A program made the translations under genes and the position numbers. DNA of 64,000 nt from Diploscapter coronatus (taxonomy: Eukaryota; Nematoda; Chromadorea; Rhabditida; Rhabditidae): contig OZ038422.1 in assembly GCA_964036155.1 (NCBI GenBank), forward strand, positions 8,889,201 through 8,953,200, read 5' to 3'. Shown here piece after piece: positions 25,742-39,489 of the stretch (position 1 is its first letter; each line of letters begins with the position of its first letter). Under the pieces are notes generated by a model. It was not told the origin of the DNA and did not search any database. It saw only the letters and a program-made list of their open reading frames with translations.

Positions 25742-28700
25742 TTATTTGCCCTTCTTCTCGGCCTCCTTCTCCAATTCGATCAGCTTCTTCACGCCGTCGT
25801 ACATCTGTTTGACTGCTTCGAACTCCGTCAGACCGAGACGTGCCTGCAAACAATTTATTAAATTACAATGAAGATCAAAGCTGTTTAATGGTTTTTTTTT
25901 TTATCATTTTTCAGCGATATGATTTCAATGAAGGATCATTTTTCTTCATATTCTGTTGCATTATGAACAGTGATGTAATAATTGCAATGAAAGTCCAGGA
26001 ATTTTTGTCATTATGATTTATGAGTTCATTTGCATCTGCTAACCTTGTTCGAAATATCGTACACTCCGCCCTCGGAATCCGAGTGTTCACCTGAAAATCA
26101 TTAAGTTAGAACATGGAGACTCAAGAAGTTTTAAACCCTTTTTTGATCTTTCTATAAACTAATGAAAGTAAAGCAATCGTCTGATTTTAGTCCAACGTCA
26201 TTTTTAGCCTTTTCATTTCTCCAACTCATGTTCAATTTCGATCCAACTGACCGTGAATTCCTCTGATCTGGAGCTTGAGGTCGTCGCAGATCTTCTTGAA
26301 GTCCGGACGGGCAGAGACCTTGGGCAGTTTGATGTGAACAGACGCGCGGACAGTCGTTCCTGAAAATATCGAACTATTATCTCATCTTTTTCTGCTATTG
26401 TTTTGTTTTTTTTAACAAAAATCAAGCTTTTCCTTTCTATGAGAAGTTTCGAGCCTGATAGATAGAAGATAGACTAAAGAAATAATGAATTTTCTTTAGC
26501 TTGAATTTTTGTTGCTTCGAATTCAATATGAGCAGTACCCAAGTTTGTGGGGCAGAATGTGAGGTAGCCGAGACGATCGTCGCGGGAGAACGGAGCCTGA
26601 CTCTCGATCGTCTTCACTGCCTTGTTCAGTCGCTCCAGCACCTGAAATCATTCGTCATTTCGTCGTGCATTTTGAGGTTGTCTTGAATTTTATCCCTTCT
26701 CGCGAATGTAAGGATATCTCATTCATCTGTTGTCAATACCGATTTTCATGTTTATACCTGTCCAACATTGCCTCCAGGCTGCATTGAGATGAGTCGGAGA
26801 TGGTCCTCCTCGTTCACCCAGACCAAGAACGTCTTGTCTGAAGTTGGCCTTCATTACATTTGACTCTTTCAAACGATTCTCGGTTTTTATTTAAAGTTAT
26901 CTTCACAAACTCATTCGAATTTATCAACAAAATTAAAAGCAGAAATTCTGAGCAAGAATTCCATCACTCCTTTGCCCACTCACCTTTGTTGTGGAAGATG
27001 CCTCTTCCCTCGGGCCAGTATCTGCACGCGTTGGCGGCTTGCAGGAATCTATCGCCTTCCTTGAACAGGAAGTGATCCGCGATGAGCTGAAAATAGTTAT
27101 TCGACGTTTCGCAAACAGTTTTTTTTATATTGATCAGTTGTTCGTTGAAGTTGATATGATGATTTTTCAATTTCTCATCATCTGGTGAAACATAGAAAAT
27201 AGAAAAGAATTTTCAATATGATGCAACGTCGTATAACCTATTAGGAAAACAACAACGTGTACAACTGATAATTTTTGTTAGCGTAATTTTTCAAATAGCT
27301 TACACTCTTCTGGTCCTCCTTCGTCATTCCTAAAATACAATTTTTAGTTCTTGGCAGATATGACTTTAAGGCATTTTTATCAGGGATATCAGAATTTGGT
27401 CCATCCATCATTCCATACCTTTCAGTGGATAGTACGTGCCCTTGAGTTCGGAATCCTTGATGTTGTCGAAGATGTTCTTGACCGTGTTCTGCATTTCGAT
27501 GTAGTTTTCCTTGGTAAGACACGGGTTGAAGGCGAAACCACGGAGGGATCTGCCGCACCGGATGCGCGTCGAGATGATGTACTTGCCTGAAATTCAGCTC
27601 CTGCATCACCTTCATTTTGAAGCTAGTGATCTTCAGTGATCATTTTTCACTTTTCGATTGATTTCGCACAGCTTGCTTCAAGTTCAAATCATCATGATTT
27701 ATTTATGAAACTTATGACTTCTGTCTTTGTCAACGACTGTAATTGTCAGAAGATTTTTTTTCCGCATTTTTCCTACTTTTAGAGTTGTTGTCAAATGCAG
27801 TGGATCGAAATTCATGACATAGACATGGGAGATTTAAATATTTTCCAGCTCACCCTCAGGATCGAGGTCCTTCAGCTGGCTGGTCTTGCCGTCTCCGAGA
27901 TCGACTTTCGGCTGCTTGTCACTCGGCTTGAATCCGTTGTGGTAGTCCTCGATGATGGGGTTGAAGAGCGGCGCGAACAGCTGGTACGATTCCGCATCTG
28001 GCGCGTAGACTCCGCACCCACTGTCCAGGTTGGCGACTCCTGGAAATTATGAATTATTGAATGTTTTTCTTCAATTTGTAATGAAGATCATTTGTCGTGC
28101 ATTTTTAGAAGAAGCTACATGAAGATCGCAAGATTTTTGCAAACTTTTATAAATTCGGGAACGATTTTCCCTGTGCTTACCCGATTGGATGACGTCGAGC
28201 AGCGTGGCTCCCAGCTTGGTCTTCTTGTCCTTGAGCTTGTCCATCACGTCCTTCGTCAGGTACTTCTTCAGAAGAGAGTGGCACTCCGGCGAGGCCTGCA
28301 AATTCAACTTATTCACAAACGAATAATGATATCATCATTGTTTGCACCCATTTCATCCCCATCTTATCATTTTTCACGCTTTCGTGTGAATTCAAAATCT
28401 TCATCATCTCATGTTCATTCCTTACCTGGAGTTTAGCGTATCCCTCCTCGATCTTCTTGACGACCTCGGGGTCGACCTGACACTTCATCGTCGCCTACAA
28501 TCAAGCAAATCATTATATCATATCTTGATGAGACAGATGTACCGGGCACTTCTCCTAGAACATGCACATCGACACTCTTTTGCACGCAAATACCGTCATT
28601 TTCGAGCAGTGATAAAGAAATCCATTATGAGCTGGATGATGAAATTATCATAGAATGAAATCATATTGGGCATTTTGGCTACGCTATTCATCTTTTAAAC

Positions 28701-29701
28701 GTCGCAGAACAATCGGTTGAAGATCAGTTGCAATTTTTGTTTCGAGATCACAATTTTATGTTTCGCGAGCAATGGTTACATTGCAATGTCGATATAGCGC
28801 TATTAATGCTGCTGGTAGGATTCTTTTCAAAAGTACGCAAATTCCAGGCGAACTCCTTTCGCACTTTCATAATATGATAGGCTTTCACCAACTGCATGAG
28901 CAATGTCAATGCAACTCATGATGGACTGTTGCTTTCGTCACCGCTCAAAATGTCAAGGATTTGAGACAAAAGAGCGACGGTTTGTCGTCTTCTGCACAGA
29001 GAACGGGAAGGACATGTGGGAATATAGGCAGGTGCACCGTGCAGAGATACAAGAATAGCTGCACTGATACAGCAATTACAGGTAGAAGATGGACATTTGG
29101 AGTTGGCATGATTCGTGAAAGGCATTACTCGAAGATTACATGGCTGCTAGTGCATATTCAGACTATGTTCGATATAAACACGTCAGCGTGTTCTTGAACA
29201 GAGTCTGAACGCACTCTAACCAGACCTGAAATAACCCTCTAAATCACGAGACACGATCTAGCAGAATTAGCATGGCATTCATTTCTGACAGAGTAAAGCA
29301 GCTAGTTCCTGCATAGCAGATAGTGTTCATGATCTAGTCGGTCGTCTCAAATCCAGATTCAGAGCCATTTCATCTCCAAGTCCTGTCTGTCACGAGCCAT
29401 GCCGTCTTCATTCTTCCATTCTGCATCGTCAATCAGACCTTTGTTGGCGCGAGGGTGTAGAGCGCTGCAGCTCCTCCGAGCGATGCCACGATACCGGCGA
29501 TCACCTTGTTCGATCTGAAATCACATCATGACCCTTATGCTGGCTTTCGATCTTCATGAACTTTCAAGCAGTTTTGATGTTTCAAAGTATTTGCATGATT
29601 TTTCGATTTTCAAAGATTTCTTCCAATTTAATAGTTTTTCGAATTCTTTGAGCAGAAACTATCTCCAGGAGAGGGTCGACTAACCTGAGCATTTGGGCCA
29701 T
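25742..29701 (-). CDS. argk: Arginine kinase with hydrophobic N-terminal leader
   Basis: Thirteen exons, 5' to 3': 29685-29701, 29439-29514, 28426-28494, 28181-28295, 27854-28039, 27419-27586, 27304-27329, 26984-27086, 26758-26837, 26539-26641, 26252-26359, 26044-26090, 25742-25843. The product is 399 residues. It catalyses reversible phosphate transfer between ATP and arginine, buffering cellular energy. Visible landmarks are the substrate-specificity loop [26 protein letters not shown], the NEEDHLR active-site Glu (about 263) and the reactive Cys in CPTNLGT (about 310). Family members are usually about 355 residues. The extra length is a 31-residue leader encoded by exons 1-2, with a hydrophobic segment ([19 protein letters not shown]) that could be a membrane anchor or mitochondrial signal. 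Exon 3 opens with ATMK, so an alternative promoter in the 924-base intron 2 could give a leaderless cytosolic form (inference). Exon 7 is a 26-base microexon. Confidence 0.96.
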
Positions 29702-29763
29702 TTTTGGATTTGCAAGGCGATTAGTAGACGAGTTGAACAATGCCAGAATAGGGCTGCCAGCCA

Positions 29764-29771
29764 CTTATATA
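29764..29771 (-). promoter_or_regulatory. TATA box of arginine kinase
   Basis: TATATAAG on the minus strand, about 63 bases upstream of the ATG. It is followed at the expected distance by an initiator-like pyrimidine/CA context (about 29740-29755). No splice acceptor lies between it and the ATG, unlike most genes here, so this transcript probably starts at the TATA-driven site. Confidence 0.7.
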
Positions 29772-29779
29772 GGCTTCTC

Positions 29780-32700
29780 CGCCTACATTAATTGTAAGTT
29801 AACTTTGCATTGAAGTTAAGGAAGAGAAGTTCACTATTTCATTTTGAAAACCTTGAGAAGAAATGAGAGAAAACAAAGATTGAAGTAGTTGGATGTAAGC
29901 TAATTTTCTAAAGTTTGAGCAGAAGAAGATCATATTCTTCTCATGAGGGGTAGAAATTATCTTTGAAGATCAGGTCGGAGAAAATAGAAAGATGCTTCCA
30001 TACGCCTTAACTTCTATCCAATGATTTTTATGTCGCTGTTTTTTGTCAACCTCAGCCTGTTTTCTCACTGTACCTTCGAACGTGTTTCTAGAGATATTCT
30101 TCTGTCTCTCTCAGCGTTCTGCCAAACTCATAAACTGACTGATTTCTGTGAAACGGAGACAAAAAGGTAGAGGCAGAGATAAGACGTGAAGAGGGAGAAA
30201 TCGAGCCGATGGCAGGATGCAAGGATGGGCAGCAGAAAGCTGAAAACAAGAGGAGAGAAGCAGCTGTGAGAGAAAAAAGAGGAAAAGCGAGAAAAACGAA
30301 CGGACGACACATTTCAGCAGGACTTTTTGCCTGTGATTGGACAGACGGGCTGGACGGGCAAAATCGAAGAAATCAAAGAAAACTTTGAAATTTGATGGAA
30401 AAATCTTCTAAATCAAAGTGAAGATCAGCTTTATTTGATGAGATGGAGCATTTTGGTGACCAGAACCAGCGAAATAAATGAGCATAGGAGGTGGATAGAG
30501 GTAAACAATCTGCACTAGATTATGCTCTGAGCGAAAATCAATAGATAACTCGAACCACATTAGTTGGAAGAGTAAATAAAATGATAAATGATAAACGCTA
30601 GAATAGAAGAACTGGAGAAATAGCTTGAGGATTGGCTGTTTGAGTTGACGTAGGCCGGTCAATAAACCGGAAAGAAACGGCGAAAATTCAGAAATTGCAG
30701 ATAGACGGATAGATGACATTTCCGACTGGAGGAGAATGAAGAAAATGCATAGCAGAATGCAAAACTGCAGAAAGGCTCTGAAACAGAGACACAGAAGCAG
30801 AAGGAAATGCAGAAGCAGAGGGAAGTCGATATGATAAGAGAGCCGAGAGAGAGAATGGGAGGGCAGAGAAAACGAAACAAGAACAGAGGGAGAAGCTGCC
30901 CTCTGAGCACTGGGCAGCAGATAGGATTACCCAACTCATAACTGCACAACCACACAAATACTGAAAATCCAATCTGATAAACGCAACTAGGAAGCGCGAA
31001 AAGGATTAGACCGAATTGAAAAAGTATTTAAAAATCTGTAAATTTGAATGAGTCCCTCAGATTTTTTGATTCAAAAATGAAATAACTAAAAATGTTGTAT
31101 GCGTGGAGAAAATTTCAAAAGTCAGGCATTTCAGTTGAAGACTGTAAATCTTTATTCGAAATTTACTAAAATATAACAGCAGAAGAAAAATCAATTTATG
31201 CCATTTAGAAAAGTGAAACAAGATCAATCGTTCGGATGATTCAAGAGTAGCGAATTCTTCCTGAACAGTACATTGCTCTGAACATCGCGAACATGAATCA
31301 TATTCAAGACATTCATTTGACACTGAAACGAAACTTTTTACCGTCTAAAAATCGGCAATATTGATGCATTCCTTTGCACCACTTCAACGAAGATCAGCTT
31401 ATAACAGAAACTAAATATGCTCCGCTCGTTAAAATAATTATTTTTCGCATATCATCTAAAATTAATAATTTCTTGGAAACACTTAAACCCAATAAAAAAT
31501 GAATAAAGTGTATCTATTCTTTCCATTTCGACATGATGCCAATGAAAATCAGCTTGAATCTTGAAAATAATATATGCCTGTTCATTAGTTTTCTTGAACA
31601 ATGCTTCTGATAACTTTAGAAATTGAAAAGAAATTCAATGATCATTTGATCCCTTCAAACTATTTTTCTCTGCACTTTGTCTGGTTTCATAGCGTAGCAC
31701 TAACCATTTAACCATTTTTCTGCTCAGCACTTTACCTGTTTTCGTCTTCAGCGATTTGTTCATTCCTTTTTTCCCCATTTCTTCCCCGATTTCCCTATCA
31801 AACATTATCAGAAACCGTGCTCGGTGCCAGGCAGCGGCTGGCAGAGCAAAGCCCCCTCTTCACGGCTTGGCTCTGGTCACTTCGCTATCAGCTGGAGATG
31901 GAAATTGCCCCTAAAAAAGCAATGCAATCAAGTGCACTTTTATTTTTAGGCAATTACCTACAAATTGACTAATTCGGCTTGTTAGTAGAACTTTGATAAT
32001 AATTGCTGATTCTGCATCATTCATTATGTGTCTGCACGCAATACTTATTTACATTTCAGTTGTTTAACTCAATTCTGCTTGATGTCAAGTTCCTTATCTC
32101 AGGTCAAGGCTGGTGAACACGTAACAAAGTGTGATTTTCAAGGAAACTTACAAAAATTAGGCAAATCGCAAGAAAAATAAAAATTTTAAGGATAAATTGA
32201 TCGGAGAAAGGCAAGATATATAAGGTCTGTCGGCATGACAATTCAACGATTCAGATTGGGGTTTTATTTGGAAAAAGGGTCGCACAGATCGACTGCAGAA
32301 ACAACCTAAGATTTTATACTCTTTTGCAATTTCATAATTTACCAATTTACCTAAACATTCTTCATCGTTTGCATTATTTTAGTGCATACGCATGTTTGTG
32401 TTCGTGGTAATTTCCTCCTGGAAAGTGATGCAGTATTTGCTATGTGGAAAGTGCTAATCAGACAATCAGACAGTTCGAGAGAAAATGAGACATAGCAATT
32501 TGAGGGACGATAAGAAATCGCTGAGCTAGCACCGTGGAAGGAAGCGGCTGGAACCGGCCCCTCAAAAAGGCAGAAATGCTCCTGCAGAAGAAGGCAAGGA
32601 ATCTTCCGAATTAGTAGTGGGGGAGGAGTCACTCACAATGATAGGTAACCATGACAGATTAGAACTTGCACTTCAACAATTCGACACTTCGAAAGATGGT

Positions 32701-35700
32701 CGACTGGATCTTTTACTCCTATTTCTAGTTTGCCATCAAATTGACTAGATTTTCTCTTCTTCAAAACCGCTTATGATGAAGATCAGGGCTGTTCGGAACT
32801 TCCATGCTGGAGCAATTTGCTGAGATTATTTCATTTCGAATCGGGAGTTACTGAAAATCCAATCTAAACTTTTACTCCCAACTCTCAAACCCTGAATAGT
32901 TCTGATGAGGATTAGTTTTTTCGCTATTGAATATTATGTTTTCCCTTTTTTCAGCCATAAGATCTAAACAAAATCCCTTGAATTTCCCAAAATTCATCCA
33001 ATCTCATTGGACTTTTGAGTTCTTTGTAGTTTTGTGCAGCGACAAATATTTGCATTGTACTCAAATGCATCAAATCCACGCGAATGTCTAATGTCCCAAT
33101 TTGGAGAGGCCTTTTTCGGAAGTGTTTTAGCATCACGGCCTTGTATATCCCATGCTTCAGACCTCCTCGTTTACAATGCTGCGCGAGTTTTCACATGTCC
33201 TTTGCACTTTGCGCTTGTGCCTGTGTTCCACTGCATCCACCTTCCATACTCGGACCAGCACCCGATGTGTGCAGAGAGAGAGGCAGCATCAGTTCTCCTC
33301 AGTTTGGGAAGGCTGATCGAAGAATTCGGAGGTCAGAAGATTCGGAAGAAATAGTATAGGGAGGATAGAGATGGAGAAACAGTCATGTGGAACGACGATG
33401 TAGGAGACAGAAGACATAGAGGAAAACACTTCAGAGAATGACGCCGACTTGCGTGGAAGAAGAAGATTTCAGTTTACCTAGGCTTTGACAGGTTTGATGG
33501 GAAGATCGTCTATCTGCATCGTCATTTTCTAGAAATTTCTCCTCGTCAGAATCTCAAACATTTTCTCTTCTTCATAACCAAAGATAGAATGAAATTTGTA
33601 TTCTTCAGATCCAATTTTATCTTACCGCCGATCCTAAATTAATCCGAATTTTTATTCGATTTTTAGATCTTTGAATTTTCCAACTTTTTTCATCATCTTC
33701 TAATTCTCCCGGAAGAGTTTCTCGTATCTCCCATTTTTCTCCGAAAGAGTTTTGTCTGTTTTCTGGTGGCCTTTGTCAGGCTCTGCCCCTATCACGGCAC
33801 GGCACACTGTTTGACTCTCTGACTGTTTGTCCGGGGAAAACTCGTAGCGCTCTGGCCACGGGTCTGCGAATCTGCGAGACTCTGTGCCTGAAAAATAGGG
33901 GATGCTCCTCTCTGCCCGTTGCAAGGCACTTTTCATCTTTCTCACTCCGGCTTGCCTGGTGCAAGTTCGTGGAAGTTGACATAGTGGGGCAGCAGTGAAG
34001 AGTAATAGTGCAACAGTGTCGAGAAGCCAACAGGGCTAACAGGCCATTCTCTCCTCCATCCCTTCTCCGTGCCATCCAGATCTAACAGATCGTCACATGG
34101 GTTGCGTAATTCTCACAAAAATAGCCAGCAAAACAAGCGAATTTATCCGGCAGCTGGATACCCAAGAAGGGAATCCTCGAAAATGTCTAGGTTGGTTGGT
34201 CTGCTAAATGATGCACAATTTGTGATGCTAAAGTTCGTTTTCCTTTTCGAGTAACTCGACGATGATTTCATCTCCATCTTTACAGTAATCCTCTCTTCTT
34301 CTGACCTGTAAACAGCTAGCCGAGTTTCAAAGTATGACCAATCAGGAAATAAATTTCTACCCGAAAAAAACCCTCTTCTTCTTCGACAAACAAGCCTCAG
34401 ATTCAGTTTTCAGTTTGAGGAGAAGCTTGAGAGAACGAGAGGGGAGGAAGAAGAAGAGAGTAGTGGTTACTCTGCTCTAAAAAAGTCAGTTCGGGGTCCT
34501 TTTTACCTGGGGGCTGGCTATTTTGAACTGTTTGCGTCCGTCAAACGCGCCTTCCTGTTGATCACACGGAAGTGGTTCATCCGCGAGTCTGCCCTCTCTC
34601 CGTCTCTCTGCCCCTGCCCGTTTCTCTGCTCTCTTGCATGCCCTCTCTATTTCCCCCCTCCTCTGCTTCTCTGTCCAAGTATTGCACAAGCACCGTACCT
34701 CTGTAAATAGACTGTGCCTGAAGGTGACACCCACAGCAAACTCGCACAAAAACTCCTCTCTACCAGTTGCATCTCTACTCTCTCTCTCTCCCTCTCTGAA
34801 TTCAAACTTTGCTTGTTTTTCTCTGCCCCGCACTGTCTGCCTGTCTCTGCCCGCCCCAAGCAAAGGACCCCTGAATTCCCTCCGCTGACTCTCAGATTCA
34901 AGCTCCACGGTCCGTCAGTTTGCCGTTTCAGTCGGGGTCCGGAACGGTCCAAGGCATTTGCGCTGTTACTAAATAATAACTTCGTGCTACAGTATCTTAA
35001 CTTGATCACTCTTTCTATTATTTTTATATTTCTGTATCGTGATTATACTAGGTTATCATTGCTTCAGGCTGACCTTCATCTTAAATTGAAGATTAACCTT
35101 AATGTTAATATTCTTGCAGATGATAACAGAGAATATTCGAAAAAGATCAATTTTCTAATTGTTCGAAAAATTTAAAAAAGAAACCTAATTTTATTTACAT
35201 AACCTTTTCTCATTTTATCTAGAAAGATCTCATCCAAAACCAAGAAAAAGGAGAACTTTTCAACAAATATCGAGCATCATTATTGAGTTCGTTCTTCGTC
35301 TGCCTTTGCGAACAAAAAACTCTGACCTTCTACAGCAATTCGCCTTACAAAATCTCCTTTCAATCTTCCTTCAATTTCTCTAATTTCGAAATTCGCCCTT
35401 CTTTGATTGTGTACCAATGACCTTACCATCGCTCGCTCCTTGTCTCCTTAATGCCAGCCGGTTTTGTCCTGTCTACCTTAGCCGTGTGACGAGGGAATCT
35501 CCTAATTGTCTCTCGTCCTTCTGCTCGAGTTGTTTCAAGCGTTCACATTTTTCTTCTCTCGTCCTTTCTCTGTGCGATTTTTTTCGAAATGAAAAACTTT
35601 TTTGCCGCGCAATGTCCTTTTTATTTGCTTATTGCGACAATGGCACGGTCTGAACCGAAGGAAGGGCAAGTGGTTAGAGAAGTTAGAAAGAGTGGGGCAG

Positions 35701-36065
35701 AGAGGGAGAGCAGAGGAAGAGAGAACTCGCGCAATCTCCAATCGCAACTCTGGGAGTTCTTCTCTACGAAAAAAATGAGTATGAAGGTCGGCAACATAGA
35801 ACGGGTCAAATCAACACTGAAGAGAAGCAGAAACAGTGCGCACGCTGGAACTCGCAAAAACCGGCTGACGTGCAATTTATCTCTTCCATTTATTTTATCA
35901 GCTATTACTTCTTTTTCCGAAAAATTTCTGTTCTCTTCCGGTATTTCGACACTATCCTAGAATTGCATCATTAATCTTACAGTTGTCTTGTATCGTAACA
36001 TTTCGAAATCCTTACTCGAATTCCTCTAACTTGGCAATTTCGAAAGGCAAAAAGTTCATTTTAGG
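29780..36065. other. Long divergent intergenic region
   Basis: About 6.3 kb between arginine kinase (-) and the zinc-finger gene (+), which point away from each other. It contains strand-biased purine tracts (30130-30310, 30720-30900, 34430-34460) and pyrimidine tracts (33280-33300, 34590-34900). Several overlapping frames of 80-150 codons come from these low-complexity tracts and show no domain or coherent splicing. It probably carries promoters for both genes and perhaps 5' untranslated exons of the zinc-finger gene. Confidence 0.55.
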
Positions 36066-38238
36066 ATGTTGGAAACCGGCGAAACTTGTGCCCTTCAAGC
36101 ACTGACCCTGCTTCCTCAATCTGCACCCACATTCGATCTGTCTACATTTTTGAACACCGCACTGAAGACTGAAGGAGATTTTGAATATCTATCCAGATTA
36201 GCTGCCTTCCCTACAATGTCGCAGGTAAGATAAAAAAAAATAATGAATGAGAACAAAAAACATCTTATGGTTTTAGAAATCACCACCCCTCGGAATGACT
36301 GAAAATGGCAGAAAGAGAAGACGTGGAGAAGTGGCGAATCCTGCCAACACTTTGGATGGACTTGTAGCGAGAAGAGCGGATGACGGAAGAGAGCCGTTCC
36401 AGAAGAGATACCTCACTGAACAGGAAGCTATTGAAGGCCCTGATGACGAGGAGGAAATTAAGGTTTGACGATTTTCCGTGAAGATCAGCTTCTTATTGCT
36501 AGAAGTTCTTTAGCTCAATGGGAATTATTTCAGAGAATGGAGAAAGACCCCGACGTCTCGACCAGAACCTGCTCCACTTGTGGATATCAGGGAAAATGGG
36601 TGTCGGAAATGATCAGACACAAGCGAGTTCACACTTCTGAAAGGCCTTTCAAATGCAGATACTGCTCTCGTACCAGCAAGTGGAAGGCAGATCTGATCAG
36701 ACATGTTGCAAGTAAGAATTCATTAGTAGTCCATCTTGAAGTGATGCAATGATGTAGTTGTAAACAATTGCACTGACACATATTATATATGATGCATTAG
36801 CTTTAACCATTGCACCTGATAAAAAGTTGTTCTTCGAATTCATTCATCAATCTGATCTTCATTCAGAAACACATGGAATTCGCGTCGTCTCTAAGTACAG
36901 TCGATCGAAGACGTTCGACTCTGTAACTTCTTCTTTGAGAGGAGAGAGGCCTGAAGATGACAAGCCGAGAGTCTATGCTTGTGAGCCTGACAAGGAGCCC
37001 CTCAGACAGAGACAGGTAAAGAATAAATGGTTTTTTCGCTGATAATCGTAGTTAAATTTTAGTCCTCTCTGGATTCACCCGTTCCATCAATTCATCGCCC
37101 GGAAATCCTCCACGCATCTCGCTCTCCCCTCTCCTATCGCTGTGTGCAGTGTCTGTTCGAGCAGGACGGACTGTCAGTCATGCTGGCGCATTTGCGCAAC
37201 GTCCACAACGTGGCTCCCTACGAGTGCCGATGCGGTGCCTCTTTCGAGTCGATCGACGTTGCCCTCGGTCATTCCAAGTCGATCAGAAGCAGCAGCGACG
37301 AGACAATGGACGCCGCAGCAGCGTCTGGCTGCTCGCCAAATGACCTGATCGTCAACCTGACTCCGATCTATCACAATCACAATGGGAAGGATGCGTCTCT
37401 GTCTCCAAGCGGATCGAGAAGCGACAACTCTTCCGACAGTGGGGTGCAGGCTGATATCGACGATTTGGAAGCCACTGACATGGAGACTTCTCCGTTCAGA
37501 ATGGAAGACATCGAGAGGAAGAATTCGACGGAAGAGAATGGTAGGTCTAAATAACTATCTACCGTGATGCAATAATTATTATCTCACAATCGGATAACCA
37601 ACTACTTTAGAACAACATTATATCCATCTTATAATATCAAATTCAAAAAGCAGCTCCGAAACAACATCATAATATTTTCAGCGCTGTTCAAATGCACTCT
37701 CTGCGATTGGTCAACCACGAAGAAGTCAGCCTTCGACAGCCACACTCAGCTGCACGCCTTCCTCAGCTCCTCCACGAATCTGCCGAATGTGCCCTCTGTG
37801 GCTCAGTTCAGTCCCCTGGCCTGTCTCACTCCTCTTGCATCCCCACTTCTCAATCCACTCGGCTCCTTCAAGGGAATTGGCGAGGTAATGAAATACGCCA
37901 AAGACCAGCCTCTGATTGAATTTTTTTCAGTCAGTCATTCCGACTCCATTCGACATTTCCGCAGCTTTGCTTGCATTGCAGACGGCGCAGTTGAATCCGA
38001 ATTACTTGAACTCCATGGTAATTATTATTACATCTTGTAACATATAATTTCATAAGGCTCACGATAAAACAACATATGAAAGATTGCAAAAATATATTTA
38101 AAAAACTAAAACTTTTTGCAGAGTTCCCTTCTTGCATCTGGCAACATGGCTTCCGCCTTCACTCCAGTTCTTTCCCGACAGCCTTCTTTCGCTGCCTCTG
38201 CAGAGAACAAAGATGAAGTTGTGGATGTTGAAATGTGA
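36066..38238 (+). CDS. C2H2 zinc-finger protein, probable DNA-binding regulator
   Basis: Eight exons: 36066-36224, 36277-36462, 36534-36711, 36867-37015, 37063-37540, 37682-37884, 37931-38017 and 38122-38238, giving 518 residues. Four C2H2 fingers are visible. A linked pair (CSTCGYQGKWVSEMIRHKRVH, joined by TSERPFK to CRYCSRTSKWKADLIRHVAKTH) lies at about residues 128-178. A third (CVQCLF...HLRNVH) and a fourth (CTLCDWSTTKKSAFDSHTQLH) are separate, with a Cys-poor finger-like piece (YECRC) after the third. A basic KRRR stretch near residue 65 could be a nuclear signal. Ser/Asp-rich and Pro/Leu-rich linkers surround the fingers, as in transcription factors. I cannot assign an ortholog. The ATG lies one base after an ATTTTAG acceptor, suggesting trans-splicing or a 5' UTR intron. 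AATAAA follows at 38689. Confidence 0.85.
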
Positions 38239-38688
38239 ATGTGATGGAGAACAAACTTTAATAATATGTTATTTGTCTGAAATTTATTTATTTTCATTTT
38301 TGTCTTATTTATTTCTTCATGCTACTCGACTTTTGTTGTACTTATTTATTGTGTTGTGCATGCTATCATTTTCTTTATTTTTCACGCAATGGTATGATGC
38401 ATACTAATATTTTTCTAAGATCACGGTATTTTCTTGTATGCATCATAAGAATCTTTTCATGATGATACGTTGTAATCCCCGTCCATATTATGGGCCTCGG
38501 TGCAGGGCGAGTTTTGCATTTTCATTGCATTTATCAGGAATCTAATTTATACCAGTGTTACTCAAAAATCATACGATAACGGTTCACTTCATCAATTCAG
38601 CGCGCGTACCTAACACATTTATCTCCCGCATTTACTACATTACGCGTTATTTTATTGTGTGTTTACCTATTTATTTTTGGCTTTTCAT

Positions 38689-38694
38689 AATAAA
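38689..38694 (+). promoter_or_regulatory. Candidate polyadenylation signal of the zinc-finger gene
   Basis: AATAAA 450 bases after the stop codon. This implies a long AU-rich 3' UTR with several T-rich stretches. Confidence 0.45.
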
Positions 38695-39489
38695 TTTTGA
38701 GTGCATAAATAGAGGTCAAGTGAATTCTTAGTTTTGATGATAATCATGGAAAGATAACATCAGTGCATGATCGGCGAAATTAACCGGAGCAGAATACTCG
38801 TTAGATCTCCGAAAATGGTCCAATTGGTTCAATAGGGGCAGTCATGAGCATTTTCGTGCTACGAGTTTTTTCTGCAGTCGCTTCCAAAACTTTTGTGCCA
38901 GTCATTTTCATTGTTTTTAAACATGATACAAAGGATTTTAATTTTATTCTATTCAAAATGGTGTTTTGGCAATTTCAGTCAAAATCTTCACTATTCAATT
39001 GCGCATTACGATGAACTGTCACACTTCATGTCATAACTTTGAAATTTCCAACACGCGCAAATTGTTTCGACCAGGTTGTACTAATTTGTGCGAATTTTTT
39101 TTATAAAAAAAAAGATGAAATACGTGGCAGGCAAATCGATGTCGTAGTTTTAGAATCCGTTTGCACTTTATTTTCATGATACCGTGGGGTCCCGATATCC
39201 AAATTTTGAAGGAAAAATCCAAAGAGTTTTATACGACAACTTTCTCATGATTACCAATAAGGAACCCGACCAGATGGATCGGGAAAGTGACGATACATTT
39301 CGAACGCATAAAATTACTTATTTTTTGCAAGAATTGTATCATAATACACGAAAATGAATTGCAGTAAGTTAGAGATAAATTAACACGAAAAGAATGGAGA
39401 AAGAGTGAATACTCGAAAGAATCTGATGAAGCGGGGGCGGAAAATCAGATCAAAATGTACCAGATAAAATAGGACGGAAACAGGAATTC

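Noticed and set aside
33034..33354. A 106-codon frame (+) upstream of the zinc-finger gene
   Set aside because: No domain, no matching splice partner and atypical composition; overlapping frames of similar length exist on the same strand.
33477..33535. Small minus-strand exon-like segment starting MTMQIDD with a GTAAAC donor
   Set aside because: The frame ends in TAG at the donor and no partner exon was found.
34486..35009. Frames of 120-153 codons on both strands
   Set aside because: They come from a long pyrimidine-rich tract (many Ser/Leu/Arg codons) and overlap one another; no conserved motif.
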